A stretch of 64,000 bases of DNA from Vibrio penaeicida (GCF_019977755.1 NZ_AP025144.1:3782001-3846000), one strand, 5' to 3'. Positions 49,016 to 59,673 are shown, counted from the stretch's first letter. Numbers and translations: made by a program. The notes: a model not told the origin generated them from the letters alone.

Positions 49016-49837
49016 CTAAATGCCATCTCCGCCAATGAATGTTTGAGACTTCCCGTTAAACTGCTGGTCCATATCGAGAGAAGGTTTATCGCTTTTAGGT
49101 CTACCGACAATTTTTGCTGGTACACCTGCCACAGTCGTGTGTTCAGGCACTGGTTGAAGAACCACCGAGCCTGAACCAATTTTGGCGCCTTCTCCAACTT
49201 CGATATTGCCCAAAATTTTTGAACCTGCACCAATCATAACGCCTTCGCGGATTTTCGGGTGACGATCGCCGCTTTCCTTACCAGTACCACCCAATGTAAC
49301 GTCTTGAAGTATGGAAACATCGTTCTCCACTACTGCGGTTTCACCGATAACAATACCGGTTGCATGGTCGAGCATGATACCTCTTCCAATTTGAGCGGCT
49401 GGGTGGATATCTACCTGACATGCAACGGATATTTGGTTTTGCAAGTAAGTGGCTAACGCCACCCTACCCTGCTTCCAGAGCCAGTTAGCCACACGATAAC
49501 CTTGCAAGGCGTGAAAACCTTTGAGGTAGAGAAGCGGCATGGAATACATAGCTACGGCGGGGTCACGGTTGACGGTTGCACAAATATCACAAGCAGCTGA
49601 AGCGGTAAGTTCTGGATCGGAGTTAAACGCTTGCTCCACCACTTCGCGCACTCCCATGGCAGGCATAGAGGCGGTTTTCAGTTTGTTGGCGAGGATGTAG
49701 CTCAGTGCGGCCCCCAAACTGTCGTGATTGATGATGGTGGCATGGTAAAAACTCGCCAGCATCGGCTCTTGCTCTGACAGTTCTCGTGCTTCACGAACTA
49801 TCGCCTTCCAAACCTTTTGTTTTTCACATAGCTTCAT
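49016..49837 (-). CDS. cysE: Serine O-acetyltransferase
   Basis: First committed step of cysteine synthesis: acetyl-CoA plus serine to O-acetylserine. An N-terminal helical domain (about 1-140) is followed by left-handed beta-helix hexapeptide repeats with the active-site segments DIHPAAQIGRGIMLDHATGIVIGETAVV and GGTGKESGDRHPKI. The C-terminal tail ends GGDGI, and the terminal Ile is the known anchor for cysteine synthase CysK. The 273 aa length is standard. Last gene of rhodanese-secB-gpsA-cysE. Confidence 0.96.
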   Translation of the reverse strand: MKLCEKQKVWKAIVREARELSEQEPMLASFYHATIINHDSLGAALSYILANKLKTASMPAMGVREVVEQAFNSDPELTASAACDICATVNRDPAVAMYSMPLLYLKGFHALQGYRVANWLWKQGRVALATYLQNQISVACQVDIHPAAQIGRGIMLDHATGIVIGETAVVENDVSILQDVTLGGTGKESGDRHPKIREGVMIGAGSKILGNIEVGEGAKIGSGSVVLQPVPEHTTVAGVPAKIVGRPKSDKPSLDMDQQFNGKSQTFIGGDGI

Positions 49838-49918
49838 TGTGGTATTCCAATCATCCTTGAAATAGATGTTTTATCTAAGCAAAGTCCAATTATTTAAAGT
49901 ACAGCGCCGTTTTGTGCT

Positions 49919-49966
49919 TTTATCGTTTTAAGCATTTATCGTTTTAAACTTTTAGCGTTTTAAATT
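49919..49966. repeat. Tandem 16-bp repeat, three units, between gpsA and cysE
   Basis: TTTATCGTTTTAAGCA, TTTATCGTTTTAAACT and TTTAGCGTTTTAAATT follow without gaps. More degenerate versions may flank them on both sides. It ends about 10 bp before the gpsA stop and lies in the leader of cysE on the minus strand. Confidence 0.7.
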
Positions 49967-49975
49967 TCTGCCGCT

Positions 49976-51025
49976 TTATGCTTCTGATTTCTTGTCACGT
50001 GCGAGCAAATCTTGCGCTGCCATGCGAGCGTCTTTTCCTTGATACAATACTTGATAGATTTGTTCAACTATTGGCATTTCAACCCCCATTCGCTCTGACA
50101 GTAGCCAGACTTCTTTGGTGTTGCGATAACCTTCTACCACTTGACCAATTTCTTCTTGAGCCGTGTCGACATCTTTCCCTTGCCCTAAAGCTAGACCAAA
50201 TCGACGATTTCGCGATTGGTTGTCGGTACACGTTAGAACCAAATCGCCTAACCCAGCCATACCCATAAACGTTTCCGGTTGCGCACCTAACGATACGCCT
50301 AGGCGTGTCATTTCCGCCAAGCCACGGGTAATAAGCGCTGTACGAGCATTGGCACCAAACCCAATACCATCAGACATGCCAGCCCCTATCGCAATAACAT
50401 TCTTGACGGCTCCACCAAGCTGCATCCCCGTGAAATCGCTGTTCGCGTAGACGCGGAATGTTTTGCTGCAGTGGATTTTCTCCTGCAAATCCTTCACAAA
50501 TTCATTGTCTGGAGAGGCAACAGAGATAGCGGTTGGCATTCCTTTCGCTAATTCTTTGGCAAACGTAGGGCCGGATAACACTGCCAAAGCGTACCCTTCA
50601 CCTAACTGTTCTTGGGCAACATCTTTCAGCAAGCGCCCTGTTTCTGGCTCCAACCCTTTGGTCGCCCAGCAAATGCGTGAATCTTTCCTTAAGAAAGGCT
50701 TCATACTTTGTAAAACGATGCCAAATACGTGGCTAGGTACGACCACCAGCAAATCTCGGCTGGCTTGAACGGCTTTTTCTAGGTTGTCTTCAATAATCAG
50801 AGAAGGCGGAAAGTCCACATCAGGCAAAAACACATGATTGGCTCGGTCAGATTCAAGGCGCGCCATATGCTCTGGCTCGTGCCCCCAAAGAATGACATTC
50901 GCTCCGTTACGTGCCAAAGAAATCGCCAGCGAGGTTCCATAAGATCCTGCCCCAATGACAGTCATGGCTATTTCTTTGCCGTAGCTATTATTTGTACTGT
51001 TTGGGTTGGCTGAAGTGTGTGTCAT
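49976..51025 (-). CDS. gpsA: Glycerol-3-phosphate dehydrogenase [NAD(P)+]
   Basis: Makes sn-glycerol 3-phosphate for phospholipid synthesis. The Rossmann motif [19 protein letters not shown] begins at residue 20. Conserved segments follow: [27 protein letters not shown], the catalytic Lys in [16 protein letters not shown], and [21 protein letters not shown] 19-residue polar N-terminal extension precedes the usual start; similar extensions occur in vibrio proteins as I recall them. It lies between secB and cysE, as in E. coli. Confidence 0.95.
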   Translation of the reverse strand: MTHTSANPNSTNNSYGKEIAMTVIGAGSYGTSLAISLARNGANVILWGHEPEHMARLESDRANHVFLPDVDFPPSLIIEDNLEKAVQASRDLLVVVPSHVFGIVLQSMKPFLRKDSRICWATKGLEPETGRLLKDVAQEQLGEGYALAVLSGPTFAKELAKGMPTAISVASPDNEFVKDLQEKIHCSKTFRVYANSDFTGMQLGGAVKNVIAIGAGMSDGIGFGANARTALITRGLAEMTRLGVSLGAQPETFMGMAGLGDLVLTCTDNQSRNRRFGLALGQGKDVDTAQEEIGQVVEGYRNTKEVWLLSERMGVEMPIVEQIYQVLYQGKDARMAAQDLLARDKKSEA

Positions 51026-51265
51026 CGTTTCACCTGTTACGTATCGTGAATGCCCATACCTAAGTCACTTTAGCATGTCGCTCTCGGTTTGCAGACATCT
51101 AAGGTTTGTGGATCTCTAAAGTATGTAGGGCTTGATCTGAAAATGTTGCTAATCCCACTTTTGTCTTCAGCATCCGGTTTACAAAAAACAAAGTACCGAT
51201 TCGCTAAAAACAAAATGCACATCGTATCGTGAGATCAGATGTGCATAAGAATTGGATTTTATAGA

Positions 51266-51291
51266 TGGCGCTCTAATTTTCTGGAGCGCCA
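51266..51291 (-). terminator. Hairpin after secB
   Basis: TGGCGCTC and GAGCGCCA pair over a 10-base loop just past the secB stop. The following tract on the minus strand is A/T-rich but not a clean T run, so this may be a weak terminator or processing site within the operon. Confidence 0.5.
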
Positions 51292-51302
51292 ACTTAAAGC
51301 GA

Positions 51303-51773
51303 TTAAGCTTGCGCTTCGCCTTCACCTTCAGCCGCTTGCTGTTGAAGGTAGTTCATGAACAACGCGTCGAAGTTCACTGGTGCTAGGTTCAGTTGAGGGA
51401 ATGTACCCTTAACCACTAGGCTTGAAATCGTTTCACGAGCGTATGGGAATAGAATGTTCGGGCAGAATGCACCTAGGCAATGCGCCAACTGACCTGCTTC
51501 CATTTGCTCAGCAGTGAAAATACCACCTTGCTGAACTTCACATAGGAAAGCCGTTTCTTCTGCGTTCTTCACTGTTACTGTTAAGCGAAGAACCACTTCG
51601 TATACGCCTTCACCTAATTCACGGCTTTGAGTATCCAGATCCAAGTTCACGTCTGGGTTCCACTCTTTTTGGAACATGTCCGGAGAGTTAGGTGCTTCGA
51701 AAGAAACGTCTTTTAGGAAAATACGTTGAATTGCAAAGTTTTGTTGAGCTTCTTGAGGTGCTGCTTCAGCCAT
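51303..51773 (-). CDS. secB: Protein-export chaperone SecB
   Basis: Tetrameric cytoplasmic chaperone that keeps presecretory proteins unfolded and delivers them to SecA. It contains [19 protein letters not shown], the [12 protein letters not shown] segment and the [39 protein letters not shown] signature. The product is 156 aa, with an acidic tail. The gene follows the rhodanese gene and precedes gpsA. Confidence 0.97.
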   Translation of the reverse strand: MAEAAPQEAQQNFAIQRIFLKDVSFEAPNSPDMFQKEWNPDVNLDLDTQSRELGEGVYEVVLRLTVTVKNAEETAFLCEVQQGGIFTAEQMEAGQLAHCLGAFCPNILFPYARETISSLVVKGTFPQLNLAPVNFDALFMNYLQQQAAEGEGEAQA

Positions 51774-51849
51774 GTCTAAATCCTTTAATCTATTTGACTG
51801 CTCCGACTGACCCAGTCAGAGCATTAAAAACTGTTTGTGTATCTGTGAA

Positions 51850-52284
51850 TTACTTCTTGCCACGAATCAGTGGCAAATTAGCTTCATTCCACGCAATCAA
51901 GCCGCTTTTCAGAAGGTATACCTTTTCAAAGCCTGCTTTTTTCAGTTCATTCGCACTTGCTTGCGCAGTTTGACCTGTTTTGCATACCACAATGATTGGG
52001 TTCGATTTATGCTTTTCAAGGCTCGCTGTAGAACCATTTTTGATATCTGAAGGCAAAATGTGAACTGCGCCTGTAATATGCCCTTTCTTGAACTCATCCT
52101 TTGAACGGATATCAACCACAACGCCGTCTTCACGGTTCAGCATATTGGTGACTTCAGATGCCGATACTTCTTGGTAACCGGCTGTTTTACTTTTCACAAT
52201 GTTCGCGATGAGTGCAACAACAATACCTGCCCACACCATAGCTAAAATTGGATTATTGGAAATAAAATCTAAATATTCTTGCAT
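51850..52284 (-). CDS. Membrane-anchored rhodanese-domain protein (YibN-like)
   Basis: A 144 aa protein with an N-terminal membrane helix (about 12-28, ILAMVWAGIVVALIANIV) and a single rhodanese domain. The active-site Cys is in VVCKTGQTAQ and the fold motif VVDIRSKDEFKKGHITGAVHI is clear. E. coli has yibN at the same place, before grxC-secB-gpsA-cysE; here grxC is absent. It may transfer sulfur or act in membrane quality control, but the substrate is unknown. Confidence 0.88.
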   Translation of the reverse strand: MQEYLDFISNNPILAMVWAGIVVALIANIVKSKTAGYQEVSASEVTNMLNREDGVVVDIRSKDEFKKGHITGAVHILPSDIKNGSTASLEKHKSNPIIVVCKTGQTAQASANELKKAGFEKVYLLKSGLIAWNEANLPLIRGKK

Positions 52285-52507
52285 GTCCTACGCTCTTGCA
52301 ACGCTTACGCGGATGTCTGTAAAGGGCTGAGTATACCGTTGAAGATGGGGAAATTCGACAAGGGGGCGCGAAAGAAGTGAAATAAGAGGCAGCGCTCACC
52401 TTTCAGGTCTCAATTCGTGGGCTTCTGACCCAACTTTGACAATGCTTCCAAAACGATAAACCAAACTAACAATTGATGGATATATCAAGGACATATGCAT
52501 TGAAATT

Positions 52508-52536
52508 TATACAATCCGATTGTGATACTGTATAGT
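52508..52536 (+). promoter_or_regulatory. Tentative promoter for the alpha-2-macroglobulin gene
   Basis: TATACA and TATAGT are 17 bp apart (4/6 and 5/6 consensus matches), about 110 bp before the start. The rest of the 52285-52645 gap shows no gene or strong hairpin. Confidence 0.35.
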
Positions 52537-52645
52537 CAGCGCACAAAATTTCCTCAAGAGTTCAAACACTTCTTGGGATCAAAATAACCGAACAATCTTT
52601 CAGTGACTTTTCTCTTTAGTGACCTATCACGGTAAAGGAACCACC

Positions 52646-55600
52646 ATGAGACGATTTGCCCAATTTACACTCGCTATGACATTGACCTTTTGGTCGCTTC
52701 TCAGCTGGGGAAGTACAACCATTTCCTATATTGGTGGCTATAACCACAATGGTACGCCAGCAATCATAGTGCAGTTTGATGATGTCGTACCGTTTCAAGA
52801 TGCGGTCACCATTCAGAAAAAAGGGGAAGAGGCTCACCTTCCAGACACTTGGCAGCTCAATAAAGCGAAGAATGCGCTGATTTATACCGACATCAATGTG
52901 GGGCAAGGTTATCTTGTAGCGCTCAACCACGGTCTGAAATACAACGGTTCTTCCACCAAAAAAGTGACCATTCACAAAAAAGACCCGACACTAGAAGTGA
53001 TTGGGCGCGGTCCGATAGTGCCTTCCAAAGGAAAGCGCAGTGTTCCAATATCGACAACCAACGTTGAACAGGTCTCTGTTGAAATTCTTAAAGTCAGCGA
53101 CCCTGCCCGCTTTCTCAACGCTTCCCATTACTCTGCATCGCCAGATCGCTGGGCACTGAATCGACTCACTAAATCTACTCAACCGATTACCGAGTTGAGC
53201 TTTGATATTGAGAAAGCAAAAACCAACCAAACTCAATACTCAGAACTCTTATTGCCACCTGAGCTCGACAGCGGCTGGTATTTGTTGATCGTAAAGCCCA
53301 CGGGAAGTTTCAGTTACGATAGCGAAAAAGCGATTCAAGTAGCACTGACCGACATTGGTATTCAGACCAAAGTGTTTCCACAACATCTGGCGGTTCAACT
53401 GTCGTCGCTATCAAGCTCTGAGCCTGTTACAAACGCCCAAATTTCGGTTTATCACTCCGATGGTTCGAAAACCGATTTGGGTACATCCACAGAAGGCTTT
53501 GCACAGTTTGACTATCAGGTAAAACAAGGCGATATCTTATTTGTTAAGAAAGAGGCGGAAGTGAGCGTACTGCCACTGCGTGAGATGCCTCTGGATTTGT
53601 CCGACTACCAAGTCGCGGGGCGTCAGTATCAAGATCATGAAGCGTTTGTGTATTCAAACCGCGATTTATTCCGTCCTGGCGACACTCTTCCTTTGAATAT
53701 TATTGCCAGAGACCAAGACGGTGAAGTAGCGCCCGATATCCATCGCTTGTATGTGGAATACGTAAAACCAGACCAAAGTATTGCGGCGGGCCGTTGGTTG
53801 AGCCCAAGTGCCGCGAGTGGTTTCTACAGTGACCACTATGCCATTCCAACTAGCGCGCCACTGGGTAAATGGGTCGCTCAGATAAAGCTCCATAAGAAAG
53901 CCAAAACGCCTATCAGTACCTTTACCTTTAATGTCAGCGAGTTTGTTCCTGAGAGAATGGATCTCACCGTCGATTTACCCAAAGACATTGACCTTGGTGC
54001 AAAGAGCGTCACTGCTGACCTTGATGGTCGATACTTATTTGGCTCCCCTGCGGCACAAAACAGAGTGTCTATTCGCACGGATTACCAACCAACGAACCAT
54101 TTCGACACGAAGTATAGCGATTACTTTGTTGGTCAAGCTTTCTCGATTTCACATTGGCGTGATGTAGAGAGTATTGATGACATAAAACTCGATGACCAAG
54201 GCAAGTACTCACTCACCTTTCCATTATATAAATCCTCATTGATGAAATCGCCGGTTAACGCTCGCTTCACCTTCGAGCTATTCGAAACCGGAGGCGCAAG
54301 TGTCTCTTGCAGCCAACAGCGTCAGCTTTGGTCTGGGAAGAAATTGGCGGGTCTTAAAGCCCCTCAAGGCGATATTGATTCGTACAGCTCTGTAGAATTT
54401 CATGTAGCTTTACTGAGCGGTGATGGAAAACAATTGGAAGCTGGCAAAGTCGATTACCATTTAGAACGCAATGCTGGTGGCTATTACTGGGTATACAGTG
54501 AAAGCAGTGGCTGGGATATTCGCAGCGACGATAAATGGCGACCAGTTGAGGTGAACCAAATTGATACCATCGCCGACCAATCTGTACCACTTCAACTTAA
54601 ACTTGACTGGGGACGTTACCGACTTACGCTTCGCACCGAGGATGGCACCATTACACGCTATCCATTTTGGGCTGGTTGGAATGAAGGGAATGCTCAACAA
54701 CCCGTTAAACCGGATCAGCTTTCCCTTACGTTAGACAAGAAACGCTATAACGCTGGTGACACGGTTCAAGTGTCTCTGTTTAGTAAACAAGCGGGTGAGT
54801 TAATACTCAGCTTGGATGGCGGGCAGTCTCTTTTGCAGCAACGCCACACTATTACTGCAGATCAGCACCAGTTTGAAATAGCACTGGATCCAAACACCAA
54901 TCGCCACGATCTTTACTTAACCGCGACCTTGGTCAGCAGTGCAACCGATCAAGATCCATCAGGAAATGCACTACCGAGGCGCTACTTTGCCGTTGCTCCA
55001 GTGATGCTGGATCGCGAAGCTCGTCGACTGCCCGTCTCTATTGAACATGCAGAAAAACTACTGCCTCTAGAGCCTGCCACCATCAAAGTGAAACTCGATA
55101 CAGCGGTGGAAACACGCGCTTGGGTTACGCTTTCGCTTATGGATAGAGGCATCGTGAACCTTGCCAAGTACCACCCTCCTAAAATGGCGGATTGGTTCTT
55201 CTCGCACAGGCGCTACCAAGGTGACGTGATTGATTTGTACTCGCGCTTGTATCAGACAAGACCGGACTCCTTTGTCACGCATCATCGATACGGTGGTGAT
55301 CAGGAAATCGATTTAAATGTCAGTAAAGATGATTTAGTCGAAAGCAAAACCATCACCATCATGTCGGAGTTGATTCAGTTTGACCAAAATGGTGAAGCCA
55401 ATATCACAGTAGATATCCCAGATTACAACGGTCAGGCACAAGTCGTTGCGATGGCATTTACCGACAATCAATTCGGACAATCGGAATCGAACGTTACCAT
55501 TTCTGCACCGATTGTGGCTGAACTTGCCGTACCGAGATTTTTGGCACCGGGCGACTCTAGCCAGACCTATATGGAACTCTTTAACACTTCGGGTGTAAAC

Positions 55601-57466
55601 CAGACGATTAAAGCCTCCATTACAGCAGACGACATTTTGTCGTTACCTGGGGATTCAGAGTTTGAATTCATGCTTAAAGATGGAGAACGTACAGGCGTGC
55701 CTATTCCATTTGAAGTTGGTCAGATTCACTCAAGTTCAGAGACGATTGCGCTCAAGCTAACCATTGATGCAAAAGGCGAAGACAATAGCCACTATCATCA
55801 ACAGCGAGATTGGAGCCTTCCTGTTCGCATTGGTCAGCCGATGGTGAGCCAGCGCACCCTGATTACATTGACGCCGAAAACGTTAACACCCAAAAGCAAG
55901 GAAAGCGCAGAAGATGCCGGAAGTACCGAAAATACAGAAAGCGTAGGAAACGAGTCTTTTGAATTAACGCCGGATTTATGGAAGAACTACCAAGATTTCA
56001 CCGAGCAATTCGCGGTAGCGACCTTCTCTCGCTCGCCACAACTGAATTTCGCTGAACATGCATCAGATTTATTCCGTTACCCTTACGGATGCGCTGAGCA
56101 AACCACCAGTAAGGCGATGCCTTGGTTGTTTGAAGACAGCGATCTCAATCAGGTAAAAGCCAAGGCAGCAGACGGCAAACCTGTTCGACAAATTATTGAA
56201 GATTCGATGAATCGATTGTCAACCATGCAAAAAGCCAACGGCAGTTTCTCGCTCTGGAGCAAACATGGCTCGGCAGATCCTTGGCTAAGCATGTACGTGA
56301 CGGAATACTTACTCGAAGCCAACGCGCGCTTTAGTGATGCTGTTCCTGAACAAATGCTCGCTAAAGCCTTGGAAAACCTGACGCGTTATATCGGCGCAAG
56401 CAAATCCTCCGATGCCAGCCATTTCTACGCGCTTTGGCTAGGTGCGAAAGCAGGTTTAGTCAATAACGCACAGCTCTACAGTACACAGTCCACGTTAAAA
56501 GATAGCCCGAGGCACGGTATTTCAAGACTGTCTGCGGCACATTTAGGTGGGGCATTCCTCCTCAATGGACAAACCAAACAAGGAGAAGAGTATCTGTCAT
56601 GGGCGGAATCCGACACAATGCGAAGCCGCGTATCCTATTACGAGTATGGAAGCGATGTTCGTGACCTCGCATTAACGATTTCTATTCTCGAAGATGTACA
56701 GAAAGTCATGAAGCTAAGCCCAGACATGATTGAATTAAGGAACCGTCTTGCCATTCGAGTCATGGAACTGTCGGCAAGTAAATCCTACCTGAGTACGCAA
56801 GAACGCATTGCACTCGTGAGAGCGGGTATCGCCTTAAAAGACGACACCAACGAAACGGTAGAGTTGCTCATTCGTGAAAATGATGTCGATAGAAAAGTAT
56901 CCAGCCAAGGTTCAGGGCAAGAACTGCTGGCGGTAGGAAGCTCAGTATCTCTAGTGGGTGATCAATCAGTCTTCCTTCGACTGACCACAAAAGGGCTCGC
57001 CAATTCAAGTTATTTGAACTCCACTATCGATTTCAATAAAGCACTTCGCTCTTATCGCTTAGAAGACGGCAGTATCTACAAAGGGCAGCCTCTCAAAGTA
57101 GGGGACAAGTTGATTGTTTCAGTCGATTACAACCTAAAAGAGAAAGCCAATAACGCGCTGATTGTTGAGTACCTACCTACTGGCTTCGTATTAGAAAATC
57201 CACAATTTACCAATAGCGCGGATATCATAAAGTCCTCTAAGGTGATTGAGAGCAGTAAGTGGGACATGTTGGAATATCGAAACGACCGATTGATTGCTTC
57301 AACCAATATGAAAAAAGGGCAGCGTTACCGAATCAATTATGTTTTACGTGCTGAAACACCGGGGGTTTCGACACAGCCGGCGCTCTTTATGGAAAAGATG
57401 TATCAGCCTGAAAAACTGATTTATAAACCCTATCGCTCCATCGAATCTATTACCATTCGCCCATAA
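52646..57466 (+). CDS. Bacterial alpha-2-macroglobulin family protein
   Basis: A very large (1606 aa) periplasmic protease trap. A signal peptide (about residues 1-23, cleaved near SWGS) is followed by repeated beta-sandwich macroglobulin domains. An MG2-like segment (FRPGDTLPLNIIARDQDG) is near 345. The bait/A2M region follows, and the thioester domain carries YPYGCAEQTTS with Cys1149 and Gln1152 forming the internal thioester. A C-terminal receptor-like domain ends the protein. There is no lipobox, unlike the E. coli lipoprotein YfhM. The start follows AAAGGAACC. It is 8 bp upstream of pbpC, a pairing known in many bacteria: the trap is thought to protect cells while PBP1C repairs the wall. 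Confidence 0.93.
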   Translation: MRRFAQFTLAMTLTFWSLLSWGSTTISYIGGYNHNGTPAIIVQFDDVVPFQDAVTIQKKGEEAHLPDTWQLNKAKNALIYTDINVGQGYLVALNHGLKYNGSSTKKVTIHKKDPTLEVIGRGPIVPSKGKRSVPISTTNVEQVSVEILKVSDPARFLNASHYSASPDRWALNRLTKSTQPITELSFDIEKAKTNQTQYSELLLPPELDSGWYLLIVKPTGSFSYDSEKAIQVALTDIGIQTKVFPQHLAVQLSSLSSSEPVTNAQISVYHSDGSKTDLGTSTEGFAQFDYQVKQGDILFVKKEAEVSVLPLREMPLDLSDYQVAGRQYQDHEAFVYSNRDLFRPGDTLPLNIIARDQDGEVAPDIHRLYVEYVKPDQSIAAGRWLSPSAASGFYSDHYAIPTSAPLGKWVAQIKLHKKAKTPISTFTFNVSEFVPERMDLTVDLPKDIDLGAKSVTADLDGRYLFGSPAAQNRVSIRTDYQPTNHFDTKYSDYFVGQAFSISHWRDVESIDDIKLDDQGKYSLTFPLYKSSLMKSPVNARFTFELFETGGASVSCSQQRQLWSGKKLAGLKAPQGDIDSYSSVEFHVALLSGDGKQLEAGKVDYHLERNAGGYYWVYSESSGWDIRSDDKWRPVEVNQIDTIADQSVPLQLKLDWGRYRLTLRTEDGTITRYPFWAGWNEGNAQQPVKPDQLSLTLDKKRYNAGDTVQVSLFSKQAGELILSLDGGQSLLQQRHTITADQHQFEIALDPNTNRHDLYLTATLVSSATDQDPSGNALPRRYFAVAPVMLDREARRLPVSIEHAEKLLPLEPATIKVKLDTAVETRAWVTLSLMDRGIVNLAKYHPPKMADWFFSHRRYQGDVIDLYSRLYQTRPDSFVTHHRYGGDQEIDLNVSKDDLVESKTITIMSELIQFDQNGEANITVDIPDYNGQAQVVAMAFTDNQFGQSESNVTISAPIVAELAVPRFLAPGDSSQTYMELFNTSGVNQTIKASITADDILSLPGDSEFEFMLKDGERTGVPIPFEVGQIHSSSETIALKLTIDAKGEDNSHYHQQRDWSLPVRIGQPMVSQRTLITLTPKTLTPKSKESAEDAGSTENTESVGNESFELTPDLWKNYQDFTEQFAVATFSRSPQLNFAEHASDLFRYPYGCAEQTTSKAMPWLFEDSDLNQVKAKAADGKPVRQIIEDSMNRLSTMQKANGSFSLWSKHGSADPWLSMYVTEYLLEANARFSDAVPEQMLAKALENLTRYIGASKSSDASHFYALWLGAKAGLVNNAQLYSTQSTLKDSPRHGISRLSAAHLGGAFLLNGQTKQGEEYLSWAESDTMRSRVSYYEYGSDVRDLALTISILEDVQKVMKLSPDMIELRNRLAIRVMELSASKSYLSTQERIALVRAGIALKDDTNETVELLIRENDVDRKVSSQGSGQELLAVGSSVSLVGDQSVFLRLTTKGLANSSYLNSTIDFNKALRSYRLEDGSIYKGQPLKVGDKLIVSVDYNLKEKANNALIVEYLPTGFVLENPQFTNSADIIKSSKVIESSKWDMLEYRNDRLIASTNMKKGQRYRINYVLRAETPGVSTQPALFMEKMYQPEKLIYKPYRSIESITIRP

Positions 57467-57474
57467 GCGATTGC

Positions 57475-59673
57475 GTGATGAAGCCTTTATCCAAGCGACT
57501 GTGCATTGGGGCGTTAAGCAGTATTTTGATTCTAATACTGCTTATCGTCGGAGCTTTTTTTATCGCGAATGCCCGCTCACCTCTTAACCTTGCGCAGAAA
57601 TTGGATCACAGCACCACGGTCTATAGTAAAAATGGCGAGGTGCTACGCCAATTTTCCAACTCCAAGGGTATTTTTCGAACCCCAATAAAACATCAAGTGC
57701 GTAATGGAAAGGTCTTACGCCCAGTCTCGGACGTGTACTTAACAGCCCTGCTGGAATATGAAGATAAGTACTTTTACGTTCACCCCGGCTTTAACCCATT
57801 TTCCCTTGCTAGAGCACTGATTCAGCAAGTCTCCCATGGGCGTGTAATTTCGGGCGGCTCCACCATAACGATGCAGGTCGCACGCATGTTTTATCCTTAT
57901 GAGCGTTCATATGCCGGTAAAGTTGAGCAAATATTTAGAGCGATACAAATCGAGCTGGCTTACAGCAAGGAAGAGATTTTAGATTTGTACCTGACCCATA
58001 CGCCAATGGGGGGAAACATTGAAGGGGTCGAAGCTGGAGCACAACGTTACTTTGGTAAATCGGCTCAGAACCTCAATTTAACCGAATCACTCACTTTAGT
58101 GGTACTGCCTCAGCGTCCGAGCAGCACTCGCCCCGATCGCCACCCTAAGCTTGCATTAACGGCAAGGAATAAAGTTTTGTACAGGGTCAGCGAAGCGCTG
58201 GCACTGACGGACTCGACCACTCATTTATTAGCAAGCTCTCCACTCGGTGCATCTCGGTATCTGTCGCCAGTGATGAGCCCACTGCTTGCAAGAAGGCTGC
58301 GCTCAAACCAGCCAAACCTTGCAGAGTTTGACACCTTCATCAATCACACATTGCAATCTTCAATCGAAGCACTGATATCAAAGCGCTCGACAGATTGGTC
58401 ATCCACACTCTCCAGCGCCGTGCTTGTGATGGAAAACGCTACCGGAGAAGTGATTGCTTACAAAGGTTCCGCCGACTTCGCGAACTTGCGTCGTTATGGG
58501 CATGTCGACATGGTGCAGGCGATTCGCTCCCCTGGCTCAACGTTGAAGCCCTTTATTTACGGGATGGCACTGGAAAAACAGCTCATCCACAGTGGCAGTT
58601 TAATGATGGACATCCCTATTGCACATGGGAACTACCAGCCACAAAACTTTAACCGTTATTTCAGCGGTCCGATCCGCATGGACAAAGCGCTGCAACTCTC
58701 TAAGAACTCTACTGTCGTACAAGTTCTTAGCTTGCTAGGGTCTGAAGAGTTCCTGAGTTTTTTAAACACAAGCCAAATCCCTCTAAAGGCAGATGACGCA
58801 AACTTATCTTTTGCTTTAGGCGGAGTAGGTACTAACTTAGAAGGTCTTGTTTCTCTCTACTCTTCACTAGTAAAAGAAGGGGTTGCCGTAAAACCGAGAT
58901 ACCTTGAAGGTGAAACAACGTCGCAGAATAAATTACTGACTCCAGAAGCGAGTTGGATTCTGTTTGACATCTTGTCTCAAATTCCACCGCCTCAGCGTTT
59001 TGCCCCTGCTCACGGCAGAAAAGTCGCTTGGAAAACAGGCACCAGTTACGGATTCCGCGATGCTTGGTCCATTGGCGTGAGCCCTAGATACACAGTTGGC
59101 GTATGGGTAGGAAGACCAGACGGCTCACCCAACGTAGGGCAAACAGGAGCCAAACAAGCCGCTCCCATCATGTTTGATGTGTTTGATTTACTTCCACCAG
59201 AATCTAAGCCACTCATCAAGCCTATCAATGTCTCTTCTAGCATTGTATGTTGGCCAAGTGGGTTATTACAGACGCAGATTAAACAAGAAGACTGTTTGAG
59301 CACTCAGCCCGCGTGGCTAATTGACGAGCAAGCACCACCAACGTTGAGGTACCAAGAACCTTTCAACACCTTGCATCAGTGGCCAGAGCCGTTGCAGCAG
59401 TGGTCACTCTCAAAAGGTATATCTTTGAATCAATCCGCACCGATTCGCCAAGAAAGCGTCACGATTTTAACGCCTCAGAACGAAATGCAGTTTTTTCCCT
59501 ACCCCGGGCAAGTTTTAAACCTCAAAGCGAGCGTAGAGAATGCTGGTTGGTATTTGAATGATCAGCCACTTTCAAAGCCAGAGATTGAATTTGATCAGTT
59601 AAGCGATGGTCGTTACCAATTAACCGCCTGTCTAATTCACTGTGACAATGTCGTTATCCAAGTCTTTAAGTAA
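57475..59673 (+). CDS. pbpC: Penicillin-binding protein 1C
   Basis: A class A PBP paired with alpha-2-macroglobulin. A membrane anchor at about 11-29, then a glycosyltransferase domain with EYEDKYFYVHPGFNP and GGSTITMQVARMFYPY. The transpeptidase domain has SPGSTLKPF, SKNSTVV and WKTGTSYGFRDAW. The C-terminal beta domain of the PBP1C type (after about residue 640) ends the protein. GTG 57475 or ATG 57478 may start. The gap to the upstream gene is only 8 bp, so they are cotranscribed. Confidence 0.94.
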   Translation: MMKPLSKRLCIGALSSILILILLIVGAFFIANARSPLNLAQKLDHSTTVYSKNGEVLRQFSNSKGIFRTPIKHQVRNGKVLRPVSDVYLTALLEYEDKYFYVHPGFNPFSLARALIQQVSHGRVISGGSTITMQVARMFYPYERSYAGKVEQIFRAIQIELAYSKEEILDLYLTHTPMGGNIEGVEAGAQRYFGKSAQNLNLTESLTLVVLPQRPSSTRPDRHPKLALTARNKVLYRVSEALALTDSTTHLLASSPLGASRYLSPVMSPLLARRLRSNQPNLAEFDTFINHTLQSSIEALISKRSTDWSSTLSSAVLVMENATGEVIAYKGSADFANLRRYGHVDMVQAIRSPGSTLKPFIYGMALEKQLIHSGSLMMDIPIAHGNYQPQNFNRYFSGPIRMDKALQLSKNSTVVQVLSLLGSEEFLSFLNTSQIPLKADDANLSFALGGVGTNLEGLVSLYSSLVKEGVAVKPRYLEGETTSQNKLLTPEASWILFDILSQIPPPQRFAPAHGRKVAWKTGTSYGFRDAWSIGVSPRYTVGVWVGRPDGSPNVGQTGAKQAAPIMFDVFDLLPPESKPLIKPINVSSSIVCWPSGLLQTQIKQEDCLSTQPAWLIDEQAPPTLRYQEPFNTLHQWPEPLQQWSLSKGISLNQSAPIRQESVTILTPQNEMQFFPYPGQVLNLKASVENAGWYLNDQPLSKPEIEFDQLSDGRYQLTACLIHCDNVVIQVFK

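Noticed and set aside
48895..49233. 112-codon open frame on the minus strand beginning inside cysE
   Set aside because: Runs out of frame through cysE and ends in the gap; no ribosome binding site or conserved segment.
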